Notes: generated by a model not told the origin, from the letters alone. DNA of 42,221 nt from Acidobacteriota bacterium (GCA_016934295.1 JAFGTD010000180.1:1-42221), one strand, 5' to 3'. Positions 33,094-42,221 are shown, counted from the first letter of the stretch. Program-made: numbers and translations.

Positions 33094-36000
33094 TTAGAAA
33101 TCCAAGCGTATTGCGATCTGCGTAACTCTTGGATCAAATGTCGCCGTCGATCTTCCAAACGAACTCGCAGCAATGTTTTCCTCAGGATAATCGAAGTTCG
33201 CGTGGTTGAAGAAATTGAAGAAATTGCCTTGAAGCGACATTCTTACCGTCTCAGTGACTTTAAACCGTTTCTGGATGCCGAAATCAACATTCTTGTATCC
33301 CGGCCCCGTCATGCTGTTTCGGGGTTGCGGCGAATTGCACCACAAGCCATCGTTCACGTCAGCGGGACATTCGTAATCCGCCCACATATCCGGATCGAAG
33401 TAACCGTCAGCCGGACTTCCGCTATCATAAACTGAATTCATCGGACTGCCGGATCCGGTGTACACAACGCGATCCGTATAGCGACCGTCTTTGTTCAGAT
33501 CGGCGTTGGAGTTGAACGGGGTGAAAGGAACTCCGCTTTGCAGGGTGATGATCGTATGGATATTCCATCCGCCCAGGTAGCGGTGCTCCCTGAGAAACGG
33601 CAGTTCGTAGCTGAATGTTGTAACGAACCGGTGCCTCATGTGGTAATCCGAGAGGCCGTAATCATCCATAGGATTCAGGACATTCGTCGGTCCCTCGTCT
33701 GTTCCGCGTCCGTTGAACAGGTCGCTCAGATTATCGTAAGCCCTGGACCAGGTATAGCTGGCATTAAAACCGAGACCGGCTGAATAGCGCTTTCTCACTG
33801 TTAATTGCAAGGCGTGATAATCTGATTCAAAGTTGTTATTGCGATAGTTATCCGCGCCGATGTTGGGATTGATGCGTTCCGAAGAATAGCCGTTTCCCGC
33901 CAATCGACCGCTGAAGGTGTTAATGTCGTAATAGCCGATCAGCTTCCGGCCCAAAGTGGCTATATATTCAGGTTCAAACACATACCCATTCAGGAACTCC
34001 CACTGCACACCGACATGGAACTGTTTGTAGTAGGGACTGACCATATTTTGATCCATGTGTCTTGGATTCGGCGTGGGGGCATATTCCGACGAGTTAAACA
34101 GCTCTCTCGAGGAAAACGGGTACGTATAAAGGCCCGGCGTCGATAGTGCGCCCGCGGGATTGTCGTTTACGAAAGCGCCAATCTGGTTGTCCGAAAAGAG
34201 CGGCGGATTGAATCGGATGTTTTCGAACGTGTTGTTAAAGATGCGGTCGTACATGATGCCTGCTCCGCCGCGCAGTATCATCTTTTGATTCCCCAGGACA
34301 TCCCATGCAAAACCGACCCGCGGGGCGAAATTATTTGTGTCCTTGTTCCAGACTTCATTGTTGCGGGTCTGGAATGATCCCGTGGCCACTCCTGCGAAGA
34401 ATGGATCATCCACCGGGAAGTAGGGATTGTTGGATTCCGTAACTATCGGCGTGACCCGGGTTCCAAAATAGAAATTGGAATCGACATCGTCCCGGAAATT
34501 GTGCGGCGGCCCGAAATATTCATAGCGGATACCCAGGTTAACCGTCAATCTCGGGAGGATACGCCAGTCATCCTGGAAGTAGAACGCTAATTCGTTGGCT
34601 CGATAACCGCGATAGAAATCAGGAGCCTGACCGGTTGACGGGTCCAGAGATGCGCTGGCGAAATACATGGAACCGTATGCAGGCCCCCCGAAGACAGCCA
34701 GATCAGCTTCGTCGCCGAAGGCCATATCGGTAACCAGTTCCTCTACACCGTAAGGCAGGTAAAAACCGCTCTCGTCAAGATGAAAAGAGGAGCCATTACG
34801 GATCCGGCGGTATTCCCAACCGGCCTTGAAACTGTGTTTGCCTTTTATGAACGCAAGATGGTCCTGAAACTGGAACTGATTGTCCGTGAAATACTGCGGT
34901 ATTCCGACACTCATCCCGAAGCCGACCGTCATCGGATCGAATGCCGTGACGACGGATGGCATTCCTTCGTAACCCGGCATCATGGGATAATCCTGTCTAT
35001 GCCTCAGATAGCTTACCTTGAAAACATTTAAAACAGTCGGACTAAAAGTGTGGGTCCATGTGACAGCCGCATTCTGACCGCGGGCATCCTGAACCCACGC
35101 CGGGGAGATATCAACATCTCCACCGCCGTAGCTATTGCCCGATCGGGCTGTCTGGTTCAGGTAGAAGAATGAAACATGATCCGTATTGGTCGCCTGATAG
35201 TCGACTTTCGAGGAAATCCGATACTCATTGGCGAAAAACGGGCTCTGGATGAATACATCGCCGTACACCGGAACCGGATATTCCAAACCGGCTGTCAGGA
35301 GACCCTGGCCCGTATTGCTGAACCCGCTTGTTGCCAGGGGGAAGGGACCTTTTTCGGCCAACTGTGTAAAAATAGGCCCCAGGGAGTCGGAATTGCTGAA
35401 CAGGCCCGGACATGCCTCGCCGGTATAAGCCATGCAGAGACCGTCGGGATCGCTTTCCGCCCATTGCTGTAAGCCTCCGGCATCCACCCAGTCCAGGAAT
35501 TCCCGGGTTGTTCCGATTCCGTGCACCGGTTCCGTTTGCCTCATCCTGTGCACCTCTGTCGAAAAGAAGAAGAAGGCCTTGTCTTTCTGTATAGGTCCGC
35601 TGAAGGAACCGCCGAACTGATTGCGAACCAGGCTGTCCTCGATGCCGTTCGCATTTGAGAAGAAGTTGTTGGCCGCCAGGGCCTGGACCCGGTTGTATTC
35701 GAACAGAGAACCGTGGAATGCATTGGTGCCGGACTTCAGAACGGTGTCGGTGATGAAACCGCCCGCTTTCCCGTATTCGGCGGTGAAGCTGTTTGTGATA
35801 ACGCGATATTCGGCAATGGCATCCGGAGAAATACTTGTGGATGCGCCTCCCGGATCGGCCGTGGAAATCTGGCCGCGGCCGCCCTGGCCCTGATCGTTGT
35901 TGTCGACTCCCTCGACCATATAGTTGCCGGCGCCACCGCGCGCACCATTCACGGCTGCACCGCGGGTATTGCCTGCCATGTCATCAGGAACGGCGCCTGC

Positions 36001-36492
36001 TACCAATTCAATGAATTTATTCTGGCTGCGGACTTCCAAAGGCATATTTTGCCATATATTCTGATCGATCAAGGTGGAGACTGCCGATTCTGTCGGTCGC
36101 ACTATCGCAGCGCGTTCTGCCGTAACCGTCACAGCATCGCTTGGCGCGCCCACCTCCAAAAGGATATCCTGCGTGACGGCCGTACCTACGCTTACCTCCA
36201 GCCCTTCAAGCTTAAAGGTTTTGAACCCGGGATACTGAACGTCCAGTGAATATGTTCCCACTATCGGCAAAGCCAAAAAACGATAAATTCCGCTCTCATT
36301 GGTGACTGTTGAGCGTACAATGCCGGTATTCGCATTAGTCAACTCTACAACAACTCCATCGATAACGGCATTTGTGGAATCGGTTACAATTCCGTTGATT
36401 TCACCTGTTCCTGCTTGCGGCCAGGCATTTGAGGTGTAAAAAAGGCACAACAAAACGAGTGTCCAGACAGAAAATTTATATCGGAACTTCAT
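33094..36492 (-). CDS. TonB-dependent receptor, Oar-like, with carboxypeptidase regulatory-like domain
   Basis: An outer-membrane barrel of about 1132 residues. ATG 36492 has GGAGAG three to five bases upstream; an ATG at 36507 lies in the ribosome site itself. The signal is YKFSVWTLVLLCLFYTSNAW, about residues 3-25. Residues about 30-110 are a CarboxypepD_reg domain (GEINGIVTDSTNAVIDGVVV, GIYRFLALPIVGTYSLDV). The plug follows (about 120-250: AVTVTAERAAIV, GARGGAGNYMVEGVDNND, ITNSFTAEYGKAGGFI), then a barrel ending in QIAIRLDF. It lacks a clear TonB box at its start but matches Oar/cna-type receptors frequent in Acidobacteriota, where they take up oligomers or act in adhesion. Substrate unknown. 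Nearby response regulator and lipase genes lie upstream on the same strand with gaps of hundreds of bases. Confidence 0.92.
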   Translation of the reverse strand: MKFRYKFSVWTLVLLCLFYTSNAWPQAGTGEINGIVTDSTNAVIDGVVVELTNANTGIVRSTVTNESGIYRFLALPIVGTYSLDVQYPGFKTFKLEGLEVSVGTAVTQDILLEVGAPSDAVTVTAERAAIVRPTESAVSTLIDQNIWQNMPLEVRSQNKFIELVAGAVPDDMAGNTRGAAVNGARGGAGNYMVEGVDNNDQGQGGRGQISTADPGGASTSISPDAIAEYRVITNSFTAEYGKAGGFITDTVLKSGTNAFHGSLFEYNRVQALAANNFFSNANGIEDSLVRNQFGGSFSGPIQKDKAFFFFSTEVHRMRQTEPVHGIGTTREFLDWVDAGGLQQWAESDPDGLCMAYTGEACPGLFSNSDSLGPIFTQLAEKGPFPLATSGFSNTGQGLLTAGLEYPVPVYGDVFIQSPFFANEYRISSKVDYQATNTDHVSFFYLNQTARSGNSYGGGDVDISPAWVQDARGQNAAVTWTHTFSPTVLNVFKVSYLRHRQDYPMMPGYEGMPSVVTAFDPMTVGFGMSVGIPQYFTDNQFQFQDHLAFIKGKHSFKAGWEYRRIRNGSSFHLDESGFYLPYGVEELVTDMAFGDEADLAVFGGPAYGSMYFASASLDPSTGQAPDFYRGYRANELAFYFQDDWRILPRLTVNLGIRYEYFGPPHNFRDDVDSNFYFGTRVTPIVTESNNPYFPVDDPFFAGVATGSFQTRNNEVWNKDTNNFAPRVGFAWDVLGNQKMILRGGAGIMYDRIFNNTFENIRFNPPLFSDNQIGAFVNDNPAGALSTPGLYTYPFSSRELFNSSEYAPTPNPRHMDQNMVSPYYKQFHVGVQWEFLNGYVFEPEYIATLGRKLIGYYDINTFSGRLAGNGYSSERINPNIGADNYRNNNFESDYHALQLTVRKRYSAGLGFNASYTWSRAYDNLSDLFNGRGTDEGPTNVLNPMDDYGLSDYHMRHRFVTTFSYELPFLREHRYLGGWNIHTIITLQSGVPFTPFNSNADLNKDGRYTDRVVYTGSGSPMNSVYDSGSPADGYFDPDMWADYECPADVNDGLWCNSPQPRNSMTGPGYKNVDFGIQKRFKVTETVRMSLQGNFFNFFNHANFDYPEENIAASSFGRSTATFDPRVTQIAIRLDF

Positions 36493-36921
36493 TTTCTCTC
36501 CTTCCATAAAGTGGGAATTTCAAAGAATCTTTCTGCACCGAGACATAGCCTTGGAGCTAACATGTTATCCAACTTCCATTTGTCGCAAAACACGGTCGCA
36601 CAGGATAATCCAAGGGCGAACCCATCCATAACAAATCGTATAATCCTATCGGGAGGCACACAGTGTGGAATCTTTAGTCCGGTTTCCAAAATGAATCCCT
36701 CCGAGAGGAGGCTGTTATGTACTACTTGCTGCGCTGCAATGCTTTGTAAAATTTCGACTTATTATAACGAGCTGGGGCGGCGGATATCAAAAGAAAAATT
36801 GTTCATTATGCGATATATGAGGCGCTTCGGAATAGAGCCGCAATTTGCTTCAGTGAACAGTTGTGGGCCATCCCCCATCGGAACAAAGTGAATCATAGAG
36901 AATATCCGCCCGGGCTTGCCT
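36493..36921. other. Intergenic region upstream of the TonB-receptor gene
   Basis: About 430 bases with no supported gene; short frames on both strands lack ribosome sites and family resemblance. It should contain the receptor promoter, but I could not identify an operator or a clear sigma-70 box. Confidence 0.35.
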
Positions 36922-37278
36922 TTATTGTTCTGTCGCTTTTTCAATGGTTGAGAAAAGCTCGTCGGCGCCAAACGGTTTTTTAAGAAACACCATATCGGAT
37001 GGAAGATTATACATTTCTTTCTCATATCCGGAGATCAGTATGCATACCGTATTCGGCGATATCTGTTTGATTTCCTGGAATAGCCTGGTGCCCAGTATAC
37101 CAGGCATCATAATGTCGGAAATAAGCAGATCAACCGGAGCGCTTCGGACAATTTCAAGAGCCGCCTGAGGGCTGGACGCCGTAAGAACCTCATAGGCATC
37201 GTTGCGATTAAGATAAGCGGATACAACCCGCAGTATGGTTTCATCGTCGTCAACAATCAGGGCTCTGGCAGTTATCAT
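36922..37278 (-). CDS. Single-domain response regulator (CheY-like receiver)
   Basis: A 118-residue receiver domain without an output domain. ATG 37278 is chosen; a TTG lies nine bases before it. Acid pocket Asp10/Asp11 in ALIVDDDET, phospho-acceptor Asp55 in LLISDIMMPG, Ser83 in ILISGYE (in place of Thr) and Lys101 in FLKKPFG are all present. The product probably receives phosphate from a histidine kinase not in this window and acts by protein interaction. It lies between the lipase-like gene and the TonB receptor on the same strand, with gaps of 163 and about 430 bases, so separate transcription is likely. Confidence 0.93.
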   Translation of the reverse strand: MITARALIVDDDETILRVVSAYLNRNDAYEVLTASSPQAALEIVRSAPVDLLISDIMMPGILGTRLFQEIKQISPNTVCILISGYEKEMYNLPSDMVFLKKPFGADELFSTIEKATEQ

Positions 37279-37441
37279 AATCGGCAAACTCTATGAAGTT
37301 ATTTAATTCATTCTATCGGAAAAACATTGGATAGCAAGAGGCTTGTAACCGGAACGTGAACCGTCCCGGATCAAGAGGAAAATATTACGGCTGGATGGAT
37401 CCTTTCGATTCCAATATCCACTACTTTCCCCCATTTGCAGG

Positions 37442-39028
37442 CTAAGAGGCTTCTTCATTCCAGGGGGCGGCATCTAAAATGAGCGCGCCCCAGAATGATT
37501 CCGCAGGTTTCTCCCCTTCGGCTGCATCGGCTTTGACCTTGTCCGGTCCGATCGGAATCCGGTAGCGGCCCGGCCCGCCGGGGACCGCCTTAAGCGGCTT
37601 CAGCTCAAACATCCTGGAGGTCCTGTATTTTAAAGGATTTTTATCCCCGGGATCCAGGCTGATAATGACCGTTTCGTTGAAGATGTCGCTTCCCTCAAAA
37701 TGCGAATCGAACCAGAATTTATTGTCGATTTCGTAAATGGGCGTCTTCATGGCAATCTGGATCATGAAGGATATCCGGCCGTCCACGGTCCCGCTCAGGC
37801 CGTGCGGAGTCTTGCCCTTTTTGTCCTCAGCCAGGCCGTGGAGAAAACCTGTAAACAGGAGAAGGGGCTTTTTTCTGAGATCCCGGTATTCCTTGCGGAT
37901 GGCCGACTCATAATCCACGCGCCTCTCGTTTATGAAATATTTCTCGGTTCGGACGGTTGCGGCAGTTTCTATGTAATAGCTTGCATTGAGTTTGTCGAAG
38001 TCCGCGTTTCCGTTGCCGCCGATTTTCCTGTACACCTCGCGCGGCAGGGTGATATCGGCGGTTTCAAGAGAAACCGCGACCCGGATCTTGCCGAAGAGAA
38101 AACGCGTGAGGTTCTGGTACCCCTCCTCCGAATTGACGATGCCGTAGTGGCCGCTGTGACTGCGGTGCACGAAGGCCCGCGGCGCGTCTTTCACATAGGC
38201 GTTGCGGATCATAACAAGGCCGTCGCTCAGCGCACCGGTGGCAAGTTTGGACAGGCCGAAGAAGGCATCGTAGTCCTTGTAGTTGGTGCCGATGAGGCAG
38301 AAAAAACGGCCGGGATCGAAGGCGCCCTCGAGGGTATTGACGTCCCCGGACGCGGGATTTGTATGAAGATACTTGCGCATGTATTTGCGGTTGAAATTGT
38401 CGGAATGCAGGCGGTCAAATACGCCCAATTGGGGTACGTTCATCCCGGCCACGTCGATCCCGTTGTGCGGCGTGGCATAGGTGAACACTTTGTCCACGCA
38501 ATGATTGCCTTTCCTGCCCCTGCATATGTTTTGAAGGTAGCACCTGCAAATAAGACCGCCCATGGAATGCGCCACGAGATAGACTTTGAATTTTCTTTTC
38601 TCGGCCGCATTGTCGCAAAGCAGGTCCCGGATTCTGTGGATGTATTTCCGGAGATTTTCTGCAAACTCGGGAATGCGCACTCTTTTTTCTTTCCCCACGT
38701 CCTCGGACACGATGTCGTAGTAGCGGAAGACCCAGATGGATCGCTTGAGTCTGTCGGCCCTGTTTTCAGCCTTAAGCTGCTCGACATATTCCTCGTCGAT
38801 GAGGTCGCCCTTGTGGTACGTCTCGCAGTAATCGAAGTCCTTGATCAGGCGAATCAGGGGCGATTCAAAAATAAACTTCACGGGTTTGCCCTTGTGATTC
38901 TGCCGGATCTTGGTCGATCCCAGATTGAATCCCATGTAGGGCGTGGCTACGGTATTTTCAATCTCACTGCGGGTGGCGGCAAAACCGCGAACATAAATGA
39001 TGGGGTAGAAGGGGGCTTCGAGTTCCAT
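37442..39028 (-). CDS. Alpha/beta-hydrolase lipase-like protein (PGAP1/LipA-type)
   Basis: A 528-residue protein with no signal peptide; AAGGA lies eight bases before ATG 39028. The N-terminus begins with the oxyanion-type strand YPIIYVRGFAATRSEIEN. The nucleophile elbow is LVAHSMGGLICR (Ser155), the acid is probably Asp269 in LSDGLVMIRNAY, and the His is probably His291 or His294 in VHRSHSGHYGIVNS. Between them is TYATPHNGIDVAG. The C-terminal region, about 315-520, is beta-rich and unlike the hydrolase core (IRVAVSLETADITLPREVY, FMIQIAMKTPIYEIDNKF), perhaps a ligand domain. Family members act on lipids or esters. The substrate is unknown. Confidence 0.85.
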   Translation of the reverse strand: MELEAPFYPIIYVRGFAATRSEIENTVATPYMGFNLGSTKIRQNHKGKPVKFIFESPLIRLIKDFDYCETYHKGDLIDEEYVEQLKAENRADRLKRSIWVFRYYDIVSEDVGKEKRVRIPEFAENLRKYIHRIRDLLCDNAAEKRKFKVYLVAHSMGGLICRCYLQNICRGRKGNHCVDKVFTYATPHNGIDVAGMNVPQLGVFDRLHSDNFNRKYMRKYLHTNPASGDVNTLEGAFDPGRFFCLIGTNYKDYDAFFGLSKLATGALSDGLVMIRNAYVKDAPRAFVHRSHSGHYGIVNSEEGYQNLTRFLFGKIRVAVSLETADITLPREVYRKIGGNGNADFDKLNASYYIETAATVRTEKYFINERRVDYESAIRKEYRDLRKKPLLLFTGFLHGLAEDKKGKTPHGLSGTVDGRISFMIQIAMKTPIYEIDNKFWFDSHFEGSDIFNETVIISLDPGDKNPLKYRTSRMFELKPLKAVPGGPGRYRIPIGPDKVKADAAEGEKPAESFWGALILDAAPWNEEAS

Positions 39029-39148
39029 GGCGTCATTCCTTGTTTATAAAGGTTGCTTGGGGGTTCGAAGAATCAGGAAGCGAATCCTGGCTGTCGAAAA
39101 ATATTTATCAATAATTTGCCGTAGTCCGTCTCCAATCCCAATCATATT

Positions 39149-40033
39149 TCATCGATCCCACTCGTCCGGTGGCTTGTCTACAATAAACCTTATTTTGTCG
39201 CCGTCGACACACCATACTCCACGGCTGGTTATTACGTAAACAGGCAGTCCCGTTAGTAGACTATTAAAGACGTGCGTCTCTAGAGGATAGTCTGTGACCA
39301 GATGTGAAATCCCCAGCGCTCTGGGCTTTTCTCCGTTCGGACCGAGAGTCGAAGCCTCAATGATTCCCTTAGACAGCGGCTTCATATACTTAATTCGGGA
39401 GCCGTCCATTGAAACGAGCACGCGATAGTGTTTTCCGAAAATCGCGACATTCGGCTTATTGCTGCCTGCGAGCAGATAGACCAGAATCCCCTTCTCTCCG
39501 TATGCTTCAGCCGGGATTACAAGAGGATTGATCGGTTGAACCAGTTCAGGTATTTCCGTAATTGCGAGTTGTCTCGCGCGAACGAATAATTGAAATCCCG
39601 GCACCGCTTCCTTGGGCGGATCATAGGCCTTAAAAGCCGGAGGTGTATCGGCCGCGACACGAACCTCATAGGCGATGCGGGGCGGGATATCCGAGGTAAA
39701 GAACGAGACGAGATAGCTATCCTTCGGCTTTCCATCTTCAGTGCCCTCTCTAAACGGCAGGTAACCCGCAACGCCCGTATTCTTAGGATCTGAGACGTGC
39801 TCCAGGAGCGAATCTGTAGCCAATGCCGCGACTTTATCGAGCAGGTAGATCATCTTACCGACCTCCGAAACCCGAGCTATCTTTTCCTCGAGCTCAACGG
39901 GTATCGAAAGTTGTTTCAAAGCAGCGATGGGTGCAGTAGATTCAGATGCCTGATAAGGCGGAGAGGCCGGCCCTTGCGCTGGAATAATAGACAGACAAAC
40001 TAATATTATTAACGGGCGGATTATTTTCATCAT
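39149..40033 (-). CDS. Exported hypothetical protein
   Basis: A 294-residue protein of unknown function. AAGGA lies seven bases before ATG 40033. A signal peptide covers about residues 1-22 (KIIRPLIILVCLSIIPAQG, cleavage before PASPP). The mature part contains repeated mixed strands such as SYLVSFFTSDIPPRIAYEVR, HYRVLVSMDGSRIKYMKPLS and LLTGLPVYVITSRGVWCVDG. It has only one Cys in the mature part and no recognised catalytic motif. It is not clearly in an operon, since 120 bases separate it from the lipase-like gene. Likely periplasmic; anything more would be a guess. Confidence 0.7.
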   Translation of the reverse strand: MMKIIRPLIILVCLSIIPAQGPASPPYQASESTAPIAALKQLSIPVELEEKIARVSEVGKMIYLLDKVAALATDSLLEHVSDPKNTGVAGYLPFREGTEDGKPKDSYLVSFFTSDIPPRIAYEVRVAADTPPAFKAYDPPKEAVPGFQLFVRARQLAITEIPELVQPINPLVIPAEAYGEKGILVYLLAGSNKPNVAIFGKHYRVLVSMDGSRIKYMKPLSKGIIEASTLGPNGEKPRALGISHLVTDYPLETHVFNSLLTGLPVYVITSRGVWCVDGDKIRFIVDKPPDEWDR

Positions 40034-40319
40034 ACACTTATCCTTACTAAAGCAACTAAACCGCCGAGATAAAGGGCCCGTAAGAAATTCTAATTATTAA
40101 GAAATATCTGTTCACAATGTAGTAAAATCAAATCCGATAAATCAATAAAAGAAAATATAAATAATATCCAAATCATATAGGATGCTCCAAACTGCCGGCA
40201 TTTTCATAATGGAGTGCATCCTCCCTATGAGGGAAAAACCTGGACACCCATATTCTTTAGATCTTTTTCTTGGCACTTTCCACGCTTCTCCCATTAGACA
40301 TTCAAACGGAGGTGAAACG

Positions 40320-41327
40320 ATGGGATTGCCAAGAAGCGAATATGTCCAGGAAGACAAAGTCGGAGTCTATCACTGCACCACACGGTGTGTTCGCCGGGCA
40401 TTTCTCGCCGGTTTCGATTCCCATACCGGCCGCGATTTCTCTCACCGCAAACAATGGATTGAAGACAGATTACAGTTTCTCGTCTCCATTTTCTCCGTCG
40501 AAGTCACCACCTTTTCCGTTATGTCCAACCACTATCACGTTACACTTCGTATCCGCCCCGATATCGTAGAAACCTGGTCCGACCGTGAAATCGCTTCCCG
40601 CTGGCTTACTCTTTGCCCTAAACGTTACAGATCAAAAAAGAAGCCGATAGAGCCTATCGAAGAGCAAGTCCGCAACCTGGCGCTTTGCACCGAGCGTATT
40701 GCCGAGCTCCGAAAACGCCTCGGCAGCCTCAGTTGGTTTATGCGATGCCTCAACGAATTCATCGCCAGAGCCGCGAACAAAGAGGACAGAGTTAAAGGCA
40801 GGTTCTGGGAATCCCGCTTCAAATGCCTGGCTCTGCTTGATTTCGCTGCCATTGCCGGCGGTATGGTTTATGTCGATCTGAATCCCATTCGGGCGGGTAT
40901 AGCCCAAACACCCGAAGATAGCGACTTTACCGGCATTCAGCAAAGAATCCGCATCTGGAAACAAAAGACTTCATCCACCAACAGAGAGTCCCTTTCCAGC
41001 AGCTGGCTATGTCCTATTTCCTCAAAAGACGATAGCCTGAGTATTCTACCGATGTCGGAAGAAGAATATTTCATACTGGTAGATAAATCGGGACGGCTTC
41101 TGCGTTCCGACAAACGTGGCGTGATTGATGCAGATCTTGCGCCAATACTGGAGCGTATCGGAGCCAAACCGGATGCATGGTCGGAAACCATTTCCTGTTT
41201 TGAGGATAAATTCCATCTTGCCGCAGGACTGCTGGACAATCTTCGGAAGTTTGCTGATCAACTCGGTAAACGTTGGTTCGCAGGATTGTCTGCTTCGCGT
41301 CGTGTCTTTGAACCTTTAAAGTCTTAA
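40320..41327 (+). CDS. IS200-like (Y1/HUH) transposase, large type
   Basis: A 335-residue transposase. GGAGGTG lies five bases before ATG 40320; the frame extends to 40182 but those residues run through the left inverted repeat. The HUH motif is VMSNHYHVTLRI (His71, His73). The usual lead is VGVYHCTTRCVRRAFLAG. Downstream RVKGRFWESRFKCLALLD and YVDLNPIRAGIA are typical of the large IS200-like family often annotated only as transposase. Catalysis would cut single-stranded DNA at hairpin ends. The sequence looks intact. No tnpB partner is present. It differs from the remnant at 1311-1508, so two families have visited this window. Confidence 0.9.
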   Translation: MGLPRSEYVQEDKVGVYHCTTRCVRRAFLAGFDSHTGRDFSHRKQWIEDRLQFLVSIFSVEVTTFSVMSNHYHVTLRIRPDIVETWSDREIASRWLTLCPKRYRSKKKPIEPIEEQVRNLALCTERIAELRKRLGSLSWFMRCLNEFIARAANKEDRVKGRFWESRFKCLALLDFAAIAGGMVYVDLNPIRAGIAQTPEDSDFTGIQQRIRIWKQKTSSTNRESLSSSWLCPISSKDDSLSILPMSEEEYFILVDKSGRLLRSDKRGVIDADLAPILERIGAKPDAWSETISCFEDKFHLAAGLLDNLRKFADQLGKRWFAGLSASRRVFEPLKS

Positions 41328-41555
41328 TCAGGTCCCCCTCCAATAGTAATCCCGCCAAGCCCACTCTTTACAATCTTTAGATGTCCATTGCTATATTAAA
41401 TACAAGCAGTATTAGGAACACCCCGTGATCCAGTCGGCTTCCTCACCTTGATAATTGCGGTTTTTGTTTACGCAAGGGATCCATTCCCATCCTTCATTTC
41501 GCCATCTCGTTACTTCTCTACTGAAGTCCAAGGTGAGGTAGTTAAAAAATAAACA

Positions 41556-41609
41556 ATGGGTGTCCAGGTTTCTGGAGGTTTCTGGCGAATAACAATGGGT
41601 GTCCAGGTT
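41556..41609 (+). repeat. Direct duplication of the element's right inverted repeat
   Basis: AACAATGGGTGTCCAGGTTT occurs at about 41552-41571 and 41591-41610, 39 bases apart. Each is inverted to 40237-40251. Confidence 0.85.
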
Positions 41610-41612
41610 TCC

Positions 41613-41660
41613 TAGCATATCCAGTGTTCCCTGTAATACTTCATATCTCTTATATTTCAT
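41613..41660 (-). pseudogene. PadR-family regulator, N-terminal fragment cut by the transposase element
   Basis: ATG 41660 has AGGAGA five bases upstream, and the product begins MKYKRYEVLQGTLDML. EVLQGTLDML is the typical start of PadR-type transcriptional repressors, which often sit next to MacB/FtsX permease genes in Acidobacteriota. At codon 17 the reading enters the duplicated inverted repeat, and the rest of the frame (to 41412) has no PadR character. The rest of the gene was not found in the window. The fragment is short, so the call is moderate. Confidence 0.5.
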
Positions 41661-41726
41661 AGGAATCTCCTGTAGACGTTCGTAACGAAACAACGTTCAT
41701 ACTCGCATCAGCTTGCTTCCTCTCTT

Positions 41727-42221
41727 CTACTCGCTTCTTAGTGCAATAATCGGATCTATATGTGCCGCGCGCCGTGCCGGTAGGTAACTGGCCAATAAAG
41801 CAACCAGAAGAAGAAGTACGGATACCGAGACATAGGCGATCGTGTCTGTCGGCTTTACGTCAAACAACAGGCTCGACATGAAGCCGCTAAGGTAAAAAGC
41901 CCCCGCAAGCCCAATCGCCAGTCCGACTCCCGCTTTCCACAGCCCCTGCCTCAGTATCATCCGTGTGATCTGCTTGTCCGTGGCGCCGATCGAACCGCGG
42001 ATGCCGATTTCATGCGTACGCTTTGAAACGTCATAGGCTAGTACGCCATAGATACCGACTGCGGAGAGAAGCAACGCTAATCCGGCAAAACTGCATAGAA
42101 GCAGCATGATTGCGCGACGTTCAATGAAGTAAGAACTGATAATATCCTCCATCGATCCTGTCTGATATAAAGACAGTGTAGGATCAATCTCCTTCACCTT
42201 TTCGCGTATCAGGGTGACCAC
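41727..42221 (-). CDS. MacB/FtsX-type ABC transporter permease, C-terminal part
   Basis: Only the last 164 residues are in the window; the gene continues past the right edge. Three transmembrane segments are visible: IMLLLCSFAGLALLLSAVGI, GVGLAIGLAGAFYLSGFMSS and YVSVSVLLLLVALLASYLPA. The FtsX signature YGVLAYDVSKRTHEIGIRGS and the end ARRAAHIDPIIALRSE are typical of ABC permeases of the ADOP type abundant in Acidobacteriota. Exporters of this family move macrolides, lipoproteins or peptides; the substrate is unknown. The adjacent PadR fragment may have been its regulator or that of a following copy. Confidence 0.92.
   Translation of the reverse strand: MVTLIREKVKEIDPTLSLYQTGSMEDIISSYFIERRAIMLLLCSFAGLALLLSAVGIYGVLAYDVSKRTHEIGIRGSIGATDKQITRMILRQGLWKAGVGLAIGLAGAFYLSGFMSSLLFDVKPTDTIAYVSVSVLLLLVALLASYLPARRAAHIDPIIALRSE

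Larger units (their letters stand above)
40237..41609 (+). mobile_element. IS200-like transposase element with inverted 15-base repeats
   Basis: AACCTGGACACCCAT (40237-40251) lies 69 bases upstream of the transposase. Its exact reverse complement ATGGGTGTCCAGGTT occurs twice downstream, at 41556-41570 and 41595-41609. These bracket the transposase gene on both sides and probably mark the element ends, with the right end duplicated. The right boundary falls inside a PadR-like gene, interrupting it. The gap 40034-40319 holds only the left end and AT-rich sequence; 41328-41555 holds no supported gene. Confidence 0.7.

Noticed and set aside
37700-39049. A 449-codon plus-strand frame opposite the lipase-like gene
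   Set aside because: The minus-strand protein has a recognisable Ser/Asp/His hydrolase pattern and a ribosome site; the plus frame has neither.

Overview
The window comes from a Gram-negative bacterium. It carries a TonB-dependent Oar-like receptor with a carboxypeptidase-type N-terminal domain, an outer-membrane beta-barrel protein, several lipoproteins, MltF and an S11 D,D-peptidase. The Oar-like receptor, the MacB/FtsX-type ABC permease at the right edge and a PadR-like fragment beside it are a combination common in Acidobacteriota and relatives (Aminicenantes-like lineages). The phylum is inferred from gene content only, with no rRNA or marker gene to confirm it. GC is moderate, genes are spaced on both strands, and no tRNA, rRNA or CRISPR array was seen.

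Layout. 1-5.8 kb: surface and secreted proteins on the minus strand (exported fragment, beta-barrel, large FG-GAP lipoprotein, OsmC), with a decayed REP-type transposase element and two GTAG-headed hairpin repeats. 6-15.1 kb: an orphan helical protein, a short thioredoxin-fold protein read through an in-frame UGA, glgB, a long KamA-family radical SAM enzyme, a CNNM/CBS membrane protein, CorA and two gene remnants. One remnant looks like a maltose/trehalose-type permease pair collapsed by deletion. 15.4-24.2 kb: fused trehalose-6-phosphate synthase/phosphatase, a Tat-exported amidase with novel C-terminal repeats, a D,D-peptidase, a PQQ-type beta-propeller protein and MltF. 24.3-33 kb: a plus-strand run of methyltransferase, RluA-like protein, a TRAP transporter (DctP, DctQ, DctM), a large UGSC-like selenoprotein and an M28 lipoprotein peptidase, closed by a strong hairpin. 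33-42.2 kb: TonB receptor, single-domain response regulator, lipase-like hydrolase, an exported protein, an IS200-like transposase element with inverted repeats, a truncated PadR gene and an ABC permease.

The most notable result is two genes that ordinary gene calling would split or truncate at UGA, both best read as selenoproteins. The first (7070-7606) is an AhpC/TSA-type redoxin with a U-L-P-C motif. The second (29504-31270) is a 588-residue UGSC-like protein with U-P-G-C. Its UGA is followed by a very good bacterial SECIS-like hairpin with a GGUC apical loop whose GU lies 19-20 nt after the UGA, close to the E. coli fdhF geometry. The second gene sits directly behind the TRAP transporter, suggesting an import-and-reduction module of unknown substrate. 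Glycogen branching (glgB), trehalose synthesis (otsA-otsB) and the permease scar suggest alpha-glucan/trehalose metabolism, perhaps after loss of a sugar importer.
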